Both the position numbers and the translations under genes were made by a program. Of a stretch of 64,000 bases of DNA, positions 25,469 through 34,838 are shown piece by piece; the stretch's first letter is position 1, and every line of letters begins with the position of its first letter. The notes beneath the pieces were generated by a model. It saw nothing but the letters and a program-made list of their open reading frames with translations, was not told the origin of the DNA and did no database searches. The DNA is from CALZJC01 sp963781065 (GTDB lineage: Bacteria; Acidobacteriota; Thermoanaerobaculia; Multivoradales; JAHEKO01). The stretch covers positions 186,001 through 250,000 of the forward strand of contig CAWAET010000004.1 of NCBI GenBank assembly GCA_963781065.1, in the 5' to 3' direction.

Positions 25469-26874
25469 ACCCGCGGCGTGCCCTGGTGGTGGCCCAGCGC
25501 GAGTACCTGACACGGGTCAAGTCGCTCGGTTTCTGGCTGGCGACCCTGGTGCTGCCGGTCTTCATCGCCGCCATCGGCATCCTGCCGACGCTGTTTCTGT
25601 TCAAGACCGGCTCGGCGCACCGGGTGGTGGTGGTCGATGAGACCGGCGTGCTGGGCGCCGAGCTGGCGGCCCGGCTGGCGCCGCCCGCCGGGGGAGCGCC
25701 GGCCGAGCGGGCCGCGGCCACCGCCGATGAAGCCACCGCTGATGACGCCACCGCCGCAGGCGCCGCCGGGACCGCGGCCCCGGCAGCTGGAGGCCTCGAG
25801 GGGCTCGAAGGGCAGATCGAGCAGCAGCTCGAGGCCACCCGTTTCGAGGTGGCGCTCGAGGCGCCGGCCGCCGACCCCGAGGCACAGATCGCCGAGCTCA
25901 ACCGCCGGGTTCTCGCCGGCGAGCTCGACGCCTGGATCCGGATCCCGGGCGAGGCGCTCGTGTCGAGCCGCGTCGAGTACCACGCCGGCAGCGTCTCCAA
26001 CTTCATCACCCAGGACCGGCTGCAGGACGCCCTGAGCGCGGTCGCCCGCGAGCGCCGCTTCCGCCAGGCCGGCTTCGACCCGGAGCAGATCGGCGAGCTG
26101 TCGCAGCGGGTGCGGCTGACCACCTTCCGGGTCACCGAGGCCGGCGGCGAGCAGGAGGGCGCCGAGGCCGGACTGATCCTGGCCTATGCGCTCTTCTTCC
26201 TGCTCTACATGGTGCTGGTCTTCTACGGCCAGCAGGTGATGAACGGCGTCATCGAGGAGAAGTCGTCGCGCATCGTCGAGGTGGTGATCTCCACCGTGCG
26301 CCCCTTCGAACTGCTGATGGGCAAGCTGGTGGGCATCTGCTGCGCCGCCCTGACCCAGCTGGCGGTCTGGCTGGGCACGATGGTGGCCTTCACCCTGCCG
26401 GGAGTGGTCGCGGCGATGGCCTGGATCCCCGAGGGGGTCGACGTGCCGACCCTGTCGCTCGGGCTGCTCATCCACTTCGTGCTGCTCTTCCTGCTCGGCT
26501 TCTTCGTCTACTCCTCGGTCTACGCCGCCCTCGGCTCGGCCTTCAACAACGTCCAGGAGGCGCAGCAGTGGGCCGGCTTCATCGTCATCTTCCTGATCGC
26601 GCCGGTGCTGTTCTTCTGGATGGTGATCAACGACCCCGACTCGACGGTCTCGGTGGTGGCCTCGCTCATCCCGATGTTCACCCCGCTGTTGATGATGCTC
26701 AGGATCGCGATCAAGACGCCCCCGGTCTGGCAGATCGCCCTGGGCTATCTGCTCACCACCGCCTTCACCTTCTTCCTGATCTGGCTCTCGGCGCGGATCT
26801 ACCGCACCGGCATCCTGATGTACGGCAAGAAGCCGACACTGAAGGAGCTGTGGCGGTGGGTGCGGTACGCGTAG
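25465..26874 (+). CDS. ABC transporter permease (NatB/ABC-2 type)
   Basis: Protein of 469 aa. One N-terminal helix (residues about 22-45) is followed by a periplasmic loop of about 190 residues, then five to six C-terminal helices. VMNGVIEEKSSRIVEVVIS just after the second helix is the ABC2_membrane_3/NatB signature. The large loop contains an Ala/Thr/Asp-rich stretch near residues 85-105 that looks like slippage-generated repeats. It partners the ATPase upstream. Confidence 0.92.
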   Translation: MNPRRALVVAQREYLTRVKSLGFWLATLVLPVFIAAIGILPTLFLFKTGSAHRVVVVDETGVLGAELAARLAPPAGGAPAERAAATADEATADDATAAGAAGTAAPAAGGLEGLEGQIEQQLEATRFEVALEAPAADPEAQIAELNRRVLAGELDAWIRIPGEALVSSRVEYHAGSVSNFITQDRLQDALSAVARERRFRQAGFDPEQIGELSQRVRLTTFRVTEAGGEQEGAEAGLILAYALFFLLYMVLVFYGQQVMNGVIEEKSSRIVEVVISTVRPFELLMGKLVGICCAALTQLAVWLGTMVAFTLPGVVAAMAWIPEGVDVPTLSLGLLIHFVLLFLLGFFVYSSVYAALGSAFNNVQEAQQWAGFIVIFLIAPVLFFWMVINDPDSTVSVVASLIPMFTPLLMMLRIAIKTPPVWQIALGYLLTTAFTFFLIWLSARIYRTGILMYGKKPTLKELWRWVRYA

Positions 26875-26902
26875 GCGATCTGCAACAACCCGTGGCGGGG
26901 GT

Positions 26903-27328
26903 CTACGGCGCCCTGTCCTCGAGCAGTCGTACCGCGAAGCCGCGGGCGGAGGCGTTGCGATAGAGGCGGGCGTCGAGCGTCCAGAGCTCCGCATCGAGCT
27001 CCTCGCCGAGGGCCACGTAGGCCGCGTCATAGGCACTGGCCCGCTCGAGGGACAGGGCGATCGCCACGGCACGGGCACCGTCACCTAGCCGGTGGTAGGT
27101 AAACGGCAGTGCCCGGATCTGCCGCCAGACGTCGGCGATCCTCTCGGCTGGCATCGCTCTCGCCGCGACCAGCCGGGTCAGTCCGCTGGCAAGCTCATAG
27201 AGAGCTAGCTCGGGCAAATGGAGCTCGGCCCCTTCGTCGATCCAGCCAAGAAGCGACCGGCTGACGATCTCGGAGCGCGGATCACTCGCCACGAGGGCGA
27301 CCAGCAGGCTGGCATCGAGGACGATCAC
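26903..27328 (-). CDS. VapC-like PIN-domain toxin
   Basis: Protein of 141 aa. PIN acidic residues are visible: D5 in VLDASLLVAL, E in LALYELASGL, D in SAYDAAYVALG and D in LWTLDARLY. These form the Mg-dependent RNase site of VapC toxins. It overlaps the antitoxin stop/start as ATGA (27325-27328), the usual order antitoxin then toxin. It probably cleaves RNA unless bound by its partner. Confidence 0.88.
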   Translation of the reverse strand: MIVLDASLLVALVASDPRSEIVSRSLLGWIDEGAELHLPELALYELASGLTRLVAARAMPAERIADVWRQIRALPFTYHRLGDGARAVAIALSLERASAYDAAYVALGEELDAELWTLDARLYRNASARGFAVRLLEDRAP

Positions 27329-27591
27329 GAGGGCGATTCGGTTCGCCGGGCCTCGAGTTCGGCCCGCCCCGCCCGCACGATCTCGACCGCGTCGACCCGC
27401 GGCAGCCCGATCCTCAACTCGCCAAGTCGCTCGAGCGCGATCCTCGGCTGCCTGGCCGGAACCTCCAGATAACGGTGGATGAGCAGCCGGGCCAGAGTCC
27501 CCGGGCGTACGCCTGCTTGCTTCGCCTCCGCCTCGAGGCGGGCGAAGTCCTCCGCGGGTAGGCGCAGGGTCACGGCTCGTCGCTCGTTCAT
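27325..27591 (-). CDS. Ribbon-helix-helix antitoxin (VapB-like)
   Basis: Protein of 88 aa. The N-terminus (AVTLRLPAEDFARLEAEAKQ, then GVRPGTLARLLIHRYL) is a ribbon-helix-helix DNA-binding fold. The C-terminal half would wrap the PIN toxin. It is coupled to the toxin gene. ATG 27591 fits the fold; the longer frame upstream is not protein-like. A 10-bp direct repeat 16 bp upstream is a likely self-operator. Confidence 0.82.
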   Translation of the reverse strand: MNERRAVTLRLPAEDFARLEAEAKQAGVRPGTLARLLIHRYLEVPARQPRIALERLGELRIGLPRVDAVEIVRAGRAELEARRTESPS

Positions 27592-27606
27592 CAGGCCAAT
27601 TCTATG

Positions 27607-27626
27607 CGTTTTGCATCGTTTCGCAA
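27607..27626 (-). promoter_or_regulatory. Tandem 10-bp repeat, likely antitoxin operator
   Basis: cgttttgcat and cgtttcgcaa lie head-to-tail without a gap, in a locally AT-rich stretch just upstream of the antitoxin start. Ribbon-helix-helix antitoxins bind such tandem half-sites. Inference from position and pattern. Confidence 0.45.
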
Positions 27627-27727
27627 CATTAGCTACCCTCCGACCCACACTCACGGTCGTAGGGACGAAATGAGCATGCCCGGATCTTGCCGCCGGACTG
27701 GCGCTCAGCGGACAGGCCACTGGGATC

Positions 27728-28453
27728 TCAGCGGGCGCGGTAGGCCGTCATGAGCCGCGCGGCCTCGGCAGGGTCCAGGTGGCGGACCGCCTCGCGCAGG
27801 GTCAGGCCCGCGATGCGGTCGATCCGCTCGCCGACGAAGTCGACGACCAGCCGCGGACGCCTCTTGGAGGTCTCGCGCAGCACCCAGCCGATCGCCTTGC
27901 GGATGAAGAACTCCTTCTCGTCGAGCATCCGGTCGGCGTAGCCGGCAAGGCGGTCCCAGTCGCCGGCGCCGTCACGCAGCGGTAGGAGCAGGGCGAGGAG
28001 TGCCGAGCGACGGATCCAGAAGTCGTCGTCGCCGGCCCAGCGGTCGAGTGCGCGGTTCAGGCTCGGGTAACGCTCGACCAGTCCGCCGACCACATGCACC
28101 GCGAGGGCGTCGACGTAGGCCCAGGTGTACGAGTCGCGCAACAGCCGCTCGAGCAACGTCATGTCCGCCGCCCGCAGCAGGTCGGCGCGCGCGGTCAGGA
28201 GCTCGATGGCGAACCGGCGCAGCTCGTTGACCCGACGCCCCCAAAGCTCCTCGACGAGCACTCGCAACTCGCCGCGCGCAAACTCCGGGCGCTGGCGGAG
28301 CCATGCCTTGCACTCCTTGCGCAACGCCGGCACGGTGACGCCCAGAAACTCGAGATCGCTCTTGAGGTACCGCTTCTCACCCTCGGCGCGTTCGGCGGTG
28401 CCCAGCGGCTCGAGCCGGGCGCGGATGCGATCGGTCTCGGAGGCGGCGTTCAT
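27728..28453 (-). CDS. AlkD-like DNA alkylation repair glycosylase
   Basis: Protein of 241 aa of HEAT-like helical repeats. The motifs YLKSDLEFLGVTVPALR, SYTWAYVDALAVHVVGGL, DDDFWIRRSALLALL and EKEFFIRKAIGWVLRE match the AlkD family of N3/N7-alkylpurine glycosylases; the conserved Trp/Asp pair in the WAYVD and DFWIRR segments is present. It acts on DNA in the cytoplasm. It overlaps the ABC1 kinase stop by 4 nt as the second gene of a leftward pair. Confidence 0.9.
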   Translation of the reverse strand: MNAASETDRIRARLEPLGTAERAEGEKRYLKSDLEFLGVTVPALRKECKAWLRQRPEFARGELRVLVEELWGRRVNELRRFAIELLTARADLLRAADMTLLERLLRDSYTWAYVDALAVHVVGGLVERYPSLNRALDRWAGDDDFWIRRSALLALLLPLRDGAGDWDRLAGYADRMLDEKEFFIRKAIGWVLRETSKRRPRLVVDFVGERIDRIAGLTLREAVRHLDPAEAARLMTAYRAR

Positions 28454-29790
28454 TGCCGGGCGTCCCCCGCCGCCAAGGCCGTCTCGACGTACTGCCCCAC
28501 CAGCCGCCGCCACGGCCCGGTGGCGCCCAGCCGGGCCAGGTTGCCGAAGTGGCCGCCGAGCGAGCGGTCGATGAAGACCAGGTCCTGGGGAAAGGTGATG
28601 TCCGTCGCCCTGGACCAGTTGGCGACGCCGAGCTCGAAGAGCTTGTCGTAGATCTTCTCGTCTTCGCCGAATGTGTAGGGGGGCTGGTCGCGCAGCAGCT
28701 CCACCAGAAGCTCGAAGTAGGGATCGAGCAGCTCGCGCGCCAACGGCTCGCCGCCCTCGGTGCCGACGCCCATGGACAGTAGCGCCTCGGGGATCCGCGC
28801 GGCGTCATTCGCCAGGGCCAGCCGGAAGAGCTCGGCGTAGCCGGCCGCCAGCGGCCGCGAGATCCGCTTGACACAGCCGAAGTCGTAGACGACGATGCCG
28901 CCGTCCGCGCGGAAGGCGAAGTTGGCCAGGTTGGGGTCGGCGTGCAGCATCCGGTGGACCAGCAGGCCGCGGATCTGGAGCTCGAACAGCGCCTGGCCCC
29001 AGCGGTCGCGCAGCGCCTGCGGGTAGCGGTCGGAGCAGGCCTCCTCGGGCGGGATGCCGCCGAGGTACTCCATGGTCAGGACGCGCTCGGTCGAGGCCTC
29101 CTCGACCACCCGCGGGATGATCACCTCCGGCAAGCCGGCGTGCAGCTCGGCCATGCGGCGGATGTTCTCGGCCTCGTGGACGTAATCGATCTCTTCGAGC
29201 AACCGGTCGCGCAGCTCGCGCCAGATGGGCTCGAAGTCGATCTCGAGAAACAACCCCACCAGGGCGCCGAGCAGGGTCTTGAGGTTCTTGAGGTCGGCGC
29301 GGATCACCTCGTCGATCAGCGGATACTGGATCTTGACCGCCACCGGCCGGCCGTCGCGCATCCGGCCGCGGTGCACCTGGCCGATCGAGGCGGCGGCGAA
29401 GGCCTCGTGGTCGAGCTCGGCGAACAGCTCGTGGAACCTCTCCTTGCCGAGCGAGCCCTCGACCTCGTAGCGCATCACCTCGGAGGGCACCCGCGGCGCC
29501 TGGCGCTGCAGCGACTCGAGCACCTCGGCCACCTCGGGCGGCAGCAGCCCCTCCTGCAGGCTGATCATCTGGCCCACCTTCATGGCGGCGCCCTTCATCT
29601 TGCCCAGCGACTCGGCCACCCGGGCGGCATTGCGCACCAGGTTCTCGGTGCGGCGAACCTGCTTCGCCGGGCCGCTCAGCGCCAGCTCGAGCAGCCGCTC
29701 GGCGAGCACCGAGGCGCCCACCCGCCCGACCAGCCCGCCCAGCCGCGCCAGACGGCCGACCGGCGAGGTGATCATCTTGGCGTCGCTCAC
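28450..29790 (-). CDS. ABC1/AarF/UbiB family atypical kinase
   Basis: Protein of 446 aa. The ABC1-specific KMKGAAMKVGQMIS (KxGQ motif) is near residue 54, then AAASIGQVHRG (Ala-rich nucleotide loop), VAVKIQYP (catalytic Lys), ELDYxxE-like EEIDYVHEAEN, LLVHRMLHADPNLANFAF (catalytic loop) and VVYDFGCVK (metal-binding DFG). Such proteins support ubiquinone or other isoprenoid-lipid metabolism. It is coupled to the AlkD gene by ATGA. GTG 29790 is preferred; ATG 29775 is an alternative. Confidence 0.9.
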   Translation of the reverse strand: MSDAKMITSPVGRLARLGGLVGRVGASVLAERLLELALSGPAKQVRRTENLVRNAARVAESLGKMKGAAMKVGQMISLQEGLLPPEVAEVLESLQRQAPRVPSEVMRYEVEGSLGKERFHELFAELDHEAFAAASIGQVHRGRMRDGRPVAVKIQYPLIDEVIRADLKNLKTLLGALVGLFLEIDFEPIWRELRDRLLEEIDYVHEAENIRRMAELHAGLPEVIIPRVVEEASTERVLTMEYLGGIPPEEACSDRYPQALRDRWGQALFELQIRGLLVHRMLHADPNLANFAFRADGGIVVYDFGCVKRISRPLAAGYAELFRLALANDAARIPEALLSMGVGTEGGEPLARELLDPYFELLVELLRDQPPYTFGEDEKIYDKLFELGVANWSRATDITFPQDLVFIDRSLGGHFGNLARLGATGPWRRLVGQYVETALAAGDARQ

Positions 29791-29914
29791 GGCGGAGACA
29801 TTGTCACATCGGCCCGCGAGCGTCCCGGAGACCCGGGTCGTGCCCTGGAAGAGCACTGGAGGCCAGCCTTCGCTCGCCGACCGAACTACAATGCCGGACT
29901 CTGGGAGGTCAGCC

Positions 29915-30679
29915 ATGATTCGAGGACGCATCGCCATCACCGCCACCCTGCTGCTCGCCGGGTGCGCTTCCACGCCGCCGGCGCCACAAGCCGAGGCGCC
30001 CCGGGTCGAGTCGTCACCGGTCGAGGCGCCGCCGGCAACGACCGCGCCGGCGCCCGCGGCCCTGCCCAAGCAGATCCACTGGGTGACCGGCTCGGCCGAG
30101 TACGTCGCTGCCTTCGAGCAGACCTACCGGCTGGCCGGCGAGGCGTTGGCGCAGCGAGTGGCGGGCCGCGCGCCGGGAACCTGGGCGATCGCCATCGACG
30201 CCGACGAGACCCTGATCAGCAACGTCGAGCAGAGCATCGAGGCGCTCGGGGTGGAACTCTCGTTCGAGGAGCATTGGGACACCTGGGTCGAGCGCCGCGC
30301 CGCGCCGGCGCTGCCGGGAGCGCGCCGTTTTCTCGAGCACGTGCGCGAGCTTGGCGGCCGGATCGCCGTCGTCACCAACCGGCACCAGCACCACTGCCCG
30401 CAGACCGCAGACAACCTGCGGGCCGAGAAGCTGCCCTTCGACGTCGTGCTCTGCCGCGGCGAAGACCGCGACAAGAGCCCCCGCTGGCGTAGCGTCGAAG
30501 ACGGCACCGCGGCGCCCGAGCTGCCGCCGCTCGAGATCGTCATGTGGCTGGGCGACAACATCCACGACTTCCCGGGCCTCGACCAGAGCTCGCCGTCGGC
30601 CCGCCCGGAGGACCTGGCCCAGTTCGGCGATCGCTTCTTCTTGCTGCCGAACCCCCTCTACGGCTCCTGGGAGCACTAA
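29915..30679 (+). CDS. HAD-family acid phosphatase lipoprotein (e(P4)/class B or C type)
   Basis: Protein of 254 aa. A signal peptide with lipobox LLAGC (Cys near residue 16) is followed by a Pro/Ala-rich linker to about residue 50. HAD motifs are AIDADETLISN (nucleophile Asp and DxD), VTNR, and GDNIHDF. Related lipoproteins hydrolyse nucleotides or sugar phosphates outside the inner membrane. A -10-like tacaat (29887) and the Shine-Dalgarno gggagg precede ATG. It stands alone, divergent from the ABC1 kinase. Confidence 0.9.
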   Translation: MIRGRIAITATLLLAGCASTPPAPQAEAPRVESSPVEAPPATTAPAPAALPKQIHWVTGSAEYVAAFEQTYRLAGEALAQRVAGRAPGTWAIAIDADETLISNVEQSIEALGVELSFEEHWDTWVERRAAPALPGARRFLEHVRELGGRIAVVTNRHQHHCPQTADNLRAEKLPFDVVLCRGEDRDKSPRWRSVEDGTAAPELPPLEIVMWLGDNIHDFPGLDQSSPSARPEDLAQFGDRFFLLPNPLYGSWEH

Positions 30680-30801
30680 CCGCCGCCGCCGCGAGCCTGC
30701 CGCGCAACGGCCCGGCCACGACCCGGGGCTCGGCCGGGAAGAGGCCTCCCGCCGTTGTCTACCCATGCCGGCGCGCCAGAGAGTCGTAGAATCGGCGCGC
30801 C

Positions 30802-30912
30802 ATGAAGCACGCGGCGTTGCCGTTCCACTTCGGCCGCGAGCTGCTGGCCAGCTGGCTGCTGCTGTCGCTGCCGGGCTGGTGGGCCGGGCGGTCGCCGCCG
30901 TCGGGCAACTAG
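30802..30912 (+). CDS. Possible small membrane-type peptide (36 aa)
   Basis: ATG 30802 opens a 36-aa frame with a hydrophobic centre (LLASWLLLSLPGWWAG). A tagaat box ends 9 bp before the ATG, which would give a nearly leaderless mRNA as at other starts here. No relatives are recognised; it could be a chance frame or the remnant of a larger membrane protein. Confidence 0.25.
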   Translation: MKHAALPFHFGRELLASWLLLSLPGWWAGRSPPSGN

Positions 30913-30918
30913 AACCAC

Positions 30919-32721
30919 CTAGTCTGATTTCTTGCCGGCCGCTGCGCCGACCGCGACCGAACGGCCGAGAAACGACCCTCGCCGCCCGAGATCGTCCCAG
31001 ACCGCGATCGCCACCTGCTGGTCGCCGCGCTCGAGATCGAGGTCCAGCCGGTGGGAGAAGACCCCGGCCGAGCCGGCAGCCAACCTGGCCGCATCGATCT
31101 CGAAGGAAACCGGGATCTCCTCGCTTCCCGTGAGGCTGCCGCTCGCCTCCGCGGTCAAGACCAGGATCCGGCCCCGGGCGACGAGAGTCTCCGGATCGCT
31201 CGACGGCAGCAGCACGAACGCCTCGGCGGGAACCGCGACCTCGATCGGCACCCGGTAGCGCCGTCTCCTCTCCAGGGCCGTCTGGGCCCCGAAGGTGAGC
31301 CGCGCCCGCAGCTCGTCGACCTCGGCACCGAACCACAGGGCCGCCGACAGCCGTTCACGCAGGCGGTCGGTCGGGCTGCGATCGACATACCCCTCCCGGT
31401 GACGGGCGCCGAGGCCGCGCCGCTTCACCCGCACCTGGACGCGGTGGAACTGGCCGTCCGGCCGGCGGTCGGGGACATAGCCCAGCGAGTAGAGCGCCCC
31501 CAGGTCGGCGAGGGTGCCGTCGACCAGCAGGCTGAAGTCGGTCCCGCCGGCCTGGCAGCGGCCGCCGGTCGTGTGCGACATCAGGCAGACGGCCTCCTTG
31601 ACGCGGCCCTCTCGTTCGGAGCGGATCGAGCTCTGGAAGCCCGGCGGGCCGACTCGCCCTATCGCCACGTCGCCCAGGTGCTGGCGGCTGGGCGGGGTGA
31701 GGGTGTAGAGGCTCACCCCGCTGGCGTTCGCCTGCCGCACCAACCCCTTGAAGTCGCGGTAGAGATCGGGCCGCTGGGCCGCGGAGGCGGCGTACTCGCC
31801 GGGGCCGCCCCCCTCGCCAAACGCGCTGGCGGCGGCCGCGAAGAGATCGGATGCCGGCAACATCGTCAAGTCGTCGCCGGCGTAGAGGATCGACTTGCGC
31901 CCGGGGATGCCGCCGAGGCTGAACGCCAGCTGGCGCAGGACGTCGAGCGTGCGGAGGATCTCCTGGCGCTCGCCCTCGGCGACCGCCTCGAGCTCGGCCC
32001 TGGCCGAGTCCCGCCGGCTGCGGGCGGACTCCTGGGCCAGCGGGTCCGCGCCCGCCGCGGCCTCGAGCTCCGCCCCGGCATCCGCCAGCTCGGCGACCTG
32101 CCGGCCGCGCTCTCCGGGCGACACCATCCGGCCGCGCTCGATCGCGGCGAGGCCCGCCAGCACCTCCGCCGTCGAGCTGTCGAAGCCGTGCCGCACCCGC
32201 AGCCGGCCGTCGTAGGTCACCAGCATCAGCCGCAGCGATGCCGGCTCGCGAGACAGCGAGCTGCGCAAGGTCTTGAGCAGCTGGCGGCGGTGGCGCGGCC
32301 GCAGGCTGAGGGTGTCGACGAACAGCACCAGGTGCTGCGGCGGCTCGGCGGCGACCGGTGGCGAAGGCATGGCCGCCTCCTGCCGCTCGGGCTCGCTCCC
32401 CGTCTCCGCCCCCGGCGCCCGCGGCCCCGGGGCGCGGAAGTGGCTGATCTCCACCCGCTGGCCGTCTTCGAAGACCTCGAAGTCGTCACGGATCAGACCC
32501 AGGATTCGCCGGCCCTTGCGGTCGGTCACCAGCACCTCGACGTCGACCTGGTTGACCTCGACCGAATCGACGAAGCCAAGCCGGGGCCCTTCCGCCTCAG
32601 CCGGGTCCGCCGCCGTGGGGCGCGGCGTCAGCGAGGCGACGGCCAGCACCGCGCACAGAAAGACCGGTGCCAGGACTGCGACAGCCTGCGAATGTCCTTG
32701 GTGGATGACAGGGTCTCCCAT
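30919..32721 (-). CDS. VWFA-related Acidobacterial-domain protein, exported
   Basis: Protein of about 600 aa with an N-terminal hydrophobic export segment (VLAPVFLCAVLAVASL). The N-terminal beta part carries EVNQVDVEVLVTDRKGRRILGLIRDDFEVFEDGQ, the hallmark of the VWFA-related domain common in Acidobacteriota (TIGR03436). The von Willebrand A-like core has LVLFVDTLSL and later SLYTLTPPSR and LYSLGYVP. A long charged helical insertion (about residues 195-255) interrupts the core. A role in surface adhesion or protein interaction is assumed; no substrate is known. ATG 32721 fits the export signal best; 32763 is another in-frame start. Confidence 0.85.
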   Translation of the reverse strand: MGDPVIHQGHSQAVAVLAPVFLCAVLAVASLTPRPTAADPAEAEGPRLGFVDSVEVNQVDVEVLVTDRKGRRILGLIRDDFEVFEDGQRVEISHFRAPGPRAPGAETGSEPERQEAAMPSPPVAAEPPQHLVLFVDTLSLRPRHRRQLLKTLRSSLSREPASLRLMLVTYDGRLRVRHGFDSSTAEVLAGLAAIERGRMVSPGERGRQVAELADAGAELEAAAGADPLAQESARSRRDSARAELEAVAEGERQEILRTLDVLRQLAFSLGGIPGRKSILYAGDDLTMLPASDLFAAAASAFGEGGGPGEYAASAAQRPDLYRDFKGLVRQANASGVSLYTLTPPSRQHLGDVAIGRVGPPGFQSSIRSEREGRVKEAVCLMSHTTGGRCQAGGTDFSLLVDGTLADLGALYSLGYVPDRRPDGQFHRVQVRVKRRGLGARHREGYVDRSPTDRLRERLSAALWFGAEVDELRARLTFGAQTALERRRRYRVPIEVAVPAEAFVLLPSSDPETLVARGRILVLTAEASGSLTGSEEIPVSFEIDAARLAAGSAGVFSHRLDLDLERGDQQVAIAVWDDLGRRGSFLGRSVAVGAAAGKKSD

Positions 32722-32871
32722 GGCGTGAGTCGTTTGCGGCCGAAGGGCACCGTCAGCTTGCAACCGAATCGGGTGGGCGAGCTTCCTGGCCGGGGGAGAA
32801 GCAAGTTTCGGACCGGCCGCCGTTCGTCGCTGCCCCGAGCGCCAGCCGGCGCCGAGCGCCTCGCCGAGCGA

Positions 32872-33021
32872 TCACGCCTCGCCAACATCGAGACAGACCG
32901 CCTCGCTGCCGTTGCGCAGGTACAGCCGGCCGTGGGCCAGGGCCGGGTGGCTCCAGCTCTTGCCGGTGAGCGCCCCGATCCGCGCCAGCTCATCGTGGCC
33001 CGCCGGCGAGGCCTTCTGAAC
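32872..33021 (-). pseudogene. C-terminal remnant of a PQQ-like beta-propeller protein
   Basis: Reading leftward, the stretch encodes a tail containing DELARIGALTGKSWSHPALA, then HGRLYLRN, SEAVCLDVGEA and a stop. This is the typical last blade of PQQ/BamB-like propellers (ALxGKxWxHPxLAxGRLYxRN). No start and no upstream blades remain in frame, so it is a fragment left by deletion in the 402-bp gap between the VWFA gene and the Rieske-glutamate synthase gene. The rest of that gap shows nothing else apart from a tagact box at 33084. Confidence 0.6.
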
Positions 33022-33123
33022 TGGTCCCCTGCTCGAAGCCGACAGCGTCGCACAGCCGTAACAGGGGTCGTCGGGCTAGACGGTAGACTCGCCGGACCGA
33101 AACGGCCCGGCCGGGAGACAGTG

Positions 33124-34751
33124 ATGCGAAAACACAGAGTCGCGGAGTGGGAGACGCTGGGCGACCGCCAGCCGGCGCACGCGCTGGTCGCGGACGTCGA
33201 CCTGGTGCTGGTGCGCTACGACGACGAGGTCTCGGTGCTCTACGGCCGCTGCCAGCATCGCGGGGCGCTGATGGCGGACGGCTTCGTCCGCGGCGACAAC
33301 CTCATCTGCGGGGTGCACGACTGGGACTACCAGTTCGACACCGGCGTCAGCTCGTACGACCCCAGCGAGCGGCTGCACAAGTTCACCGCCTGGGTCGAGG
33401 ACGGCGGCGTCTGGGTCGACGAGGAGGAGATCGCCGCCTGGGAGGCGCGACAACCCGCAGCCCTACGAGCGCGACGCCTACCAGGGCGCCTTCCAGGACC
33501 ACTCCACGGCAGCCCGGCCGAGCCGCACGTCGAAGTTCATCCGCGAGCTGGCCGCCCACGGCCTCGAGCGAGGTCGGCCACCACGGCCCGGTGGCGGCGA
33601 TGGGCGTGCTCGCGCGACCGAGCTGCCGACCTGGGACGATCTCCAGTTCGTCACCGCCCAGCTGGCCCGGGTGCCGCAGCTCGACGACGTCGCCGGTCGG
33701 CACCGAGCTGGTCATCGGCCCCAACGCGGCCAAGCCGCTGCGCGCTGGAGATCCCGCTCTTCGTCTCGGACATGAGCTTCGGCGCGCTGTCGGTCGAGGC
33801 CAAGGTCGCGCTGGCCAAGGGCGCCGAGCTGGCCGGCACCGGCATCTGCTCGGGCGAGGGCGGCATGCTGCCCGAGGAGCAGGAGGCCAACAGCCGCTAC
33901 TTCTACGAGCTGGCCTCGGCCCGCTTCGGCTTCTCGATGGACAAGCTCGAGCGCGTCCAGGCGTTCCACTTCAAGGGCGGCCAGGGCGCCAAGACCGGCA
34001 CCGGCGGCCACCTGCCGGGCGAGAAGGTCAAGGGCAAGATCGCCGAGGTGCGCGGCCTCGAGCCGGGCAAGCCGGCGGTCTCGCCGGCGCGCTTCCCCGA
34101 CTGGGACGACGAGGACCCCTTCCGCGCACTTCGCCGACGAGGTGCGCGAGCGCACCGGCGGCATCCCGATCGGCTTCAAGCTGTCGGCCCAGCACATCGA
34201 GGACGACATCGACGCGGCGCTCGCGGATCGGCGTCGACTACGTCATCCTCGACGGCCGCGGCGGCGGCACCGGGGCGGCGCCGCTGATCTTCCGCGACAA
34301 CATCTCGGTGCCCACGATGCCGGCGCTGGCCCGGGCGCGCCAGCACCTCGACCACCGCGGGGTCAGCGGCGACGTCACCCTGATCATCACCGGCGGCCTG
34401 CGCACCCCGGCCGACTTCGCCAAGGCGCTGGCGCTGGGCGCCGACGGCATCGCGGTCTCCAACGCCGCGATCCAGGCGATCGGCTGCCTCGGCATGCGCG
34501 CCTGCCACACCAACAACTGCCCGGTGGGCATCGCCACCCAGAAGGAGCACCTGCGGGCGCGGCTGCCGGTGGACGAGGCGGCCGAGCGGCTGGCGCGGTT
34601 CTTCACCTCCTCGGTCGAGATGATGAAGCTGCTGGCCCGCGCCTGCGGCCACACCCACCTGGGCGACTTCCGCCACGAGGACCTGACCACCTGGAAGCGC
34701 GACATGGCCTACCTGACCGGCGTCGCCTACGGCGGCGCGGTGCCGCTCTAG
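33124..34751 (+). pseudogene. Rieske-FMN glutamate-synthase-like fusion gene, broken by about nine frameshifts
   Basis: ATG 33124 starts a Rieske-type domain (CQHRGAL, then CGVHDWDY) that joins a glutamate synthase central/FMN domain (LEIPLFVSDMSFGALSVEAK; GTGICSGEGGMLPEEQ; KGGQGAKTG; DGRGGGTGAAPL; NNCPVGIATQ), as in 'FMN-binding glutamate synthase family' proteins of about 530 aa. The protein can be read almost without loss only by dropping single extra bases near 33450, 33532, 33571, 33610, 33617, 33695, 33744, 34131 and 34222, plus a 2-nt change near 33500. The extra bases are isolated, not in homopolymers. Between them the protein is conserved, so the gene is either freshly inactivated or mis-sequenced. 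It heads the operon with the Rieske-ThDP gene 87 bp downstream. Confidence 0.8.
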
Positions 34752-34838
34752 CTACCCGAATGTCACCTGACCGGCACGCCGCCCGCGGAACGAAGCCGAT
34801 AGGCTCGCGGCAGCCGGAGACGAGCGAGGCACCAGCCG

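Noticed and set aside
31051..34287. Very long plus-strand frame spanning the VWFA gene
   Set aside because: It is the shadow of the minus-strand VWFA gene joined by chance to the frame of the Rieske-GOGAT gene.
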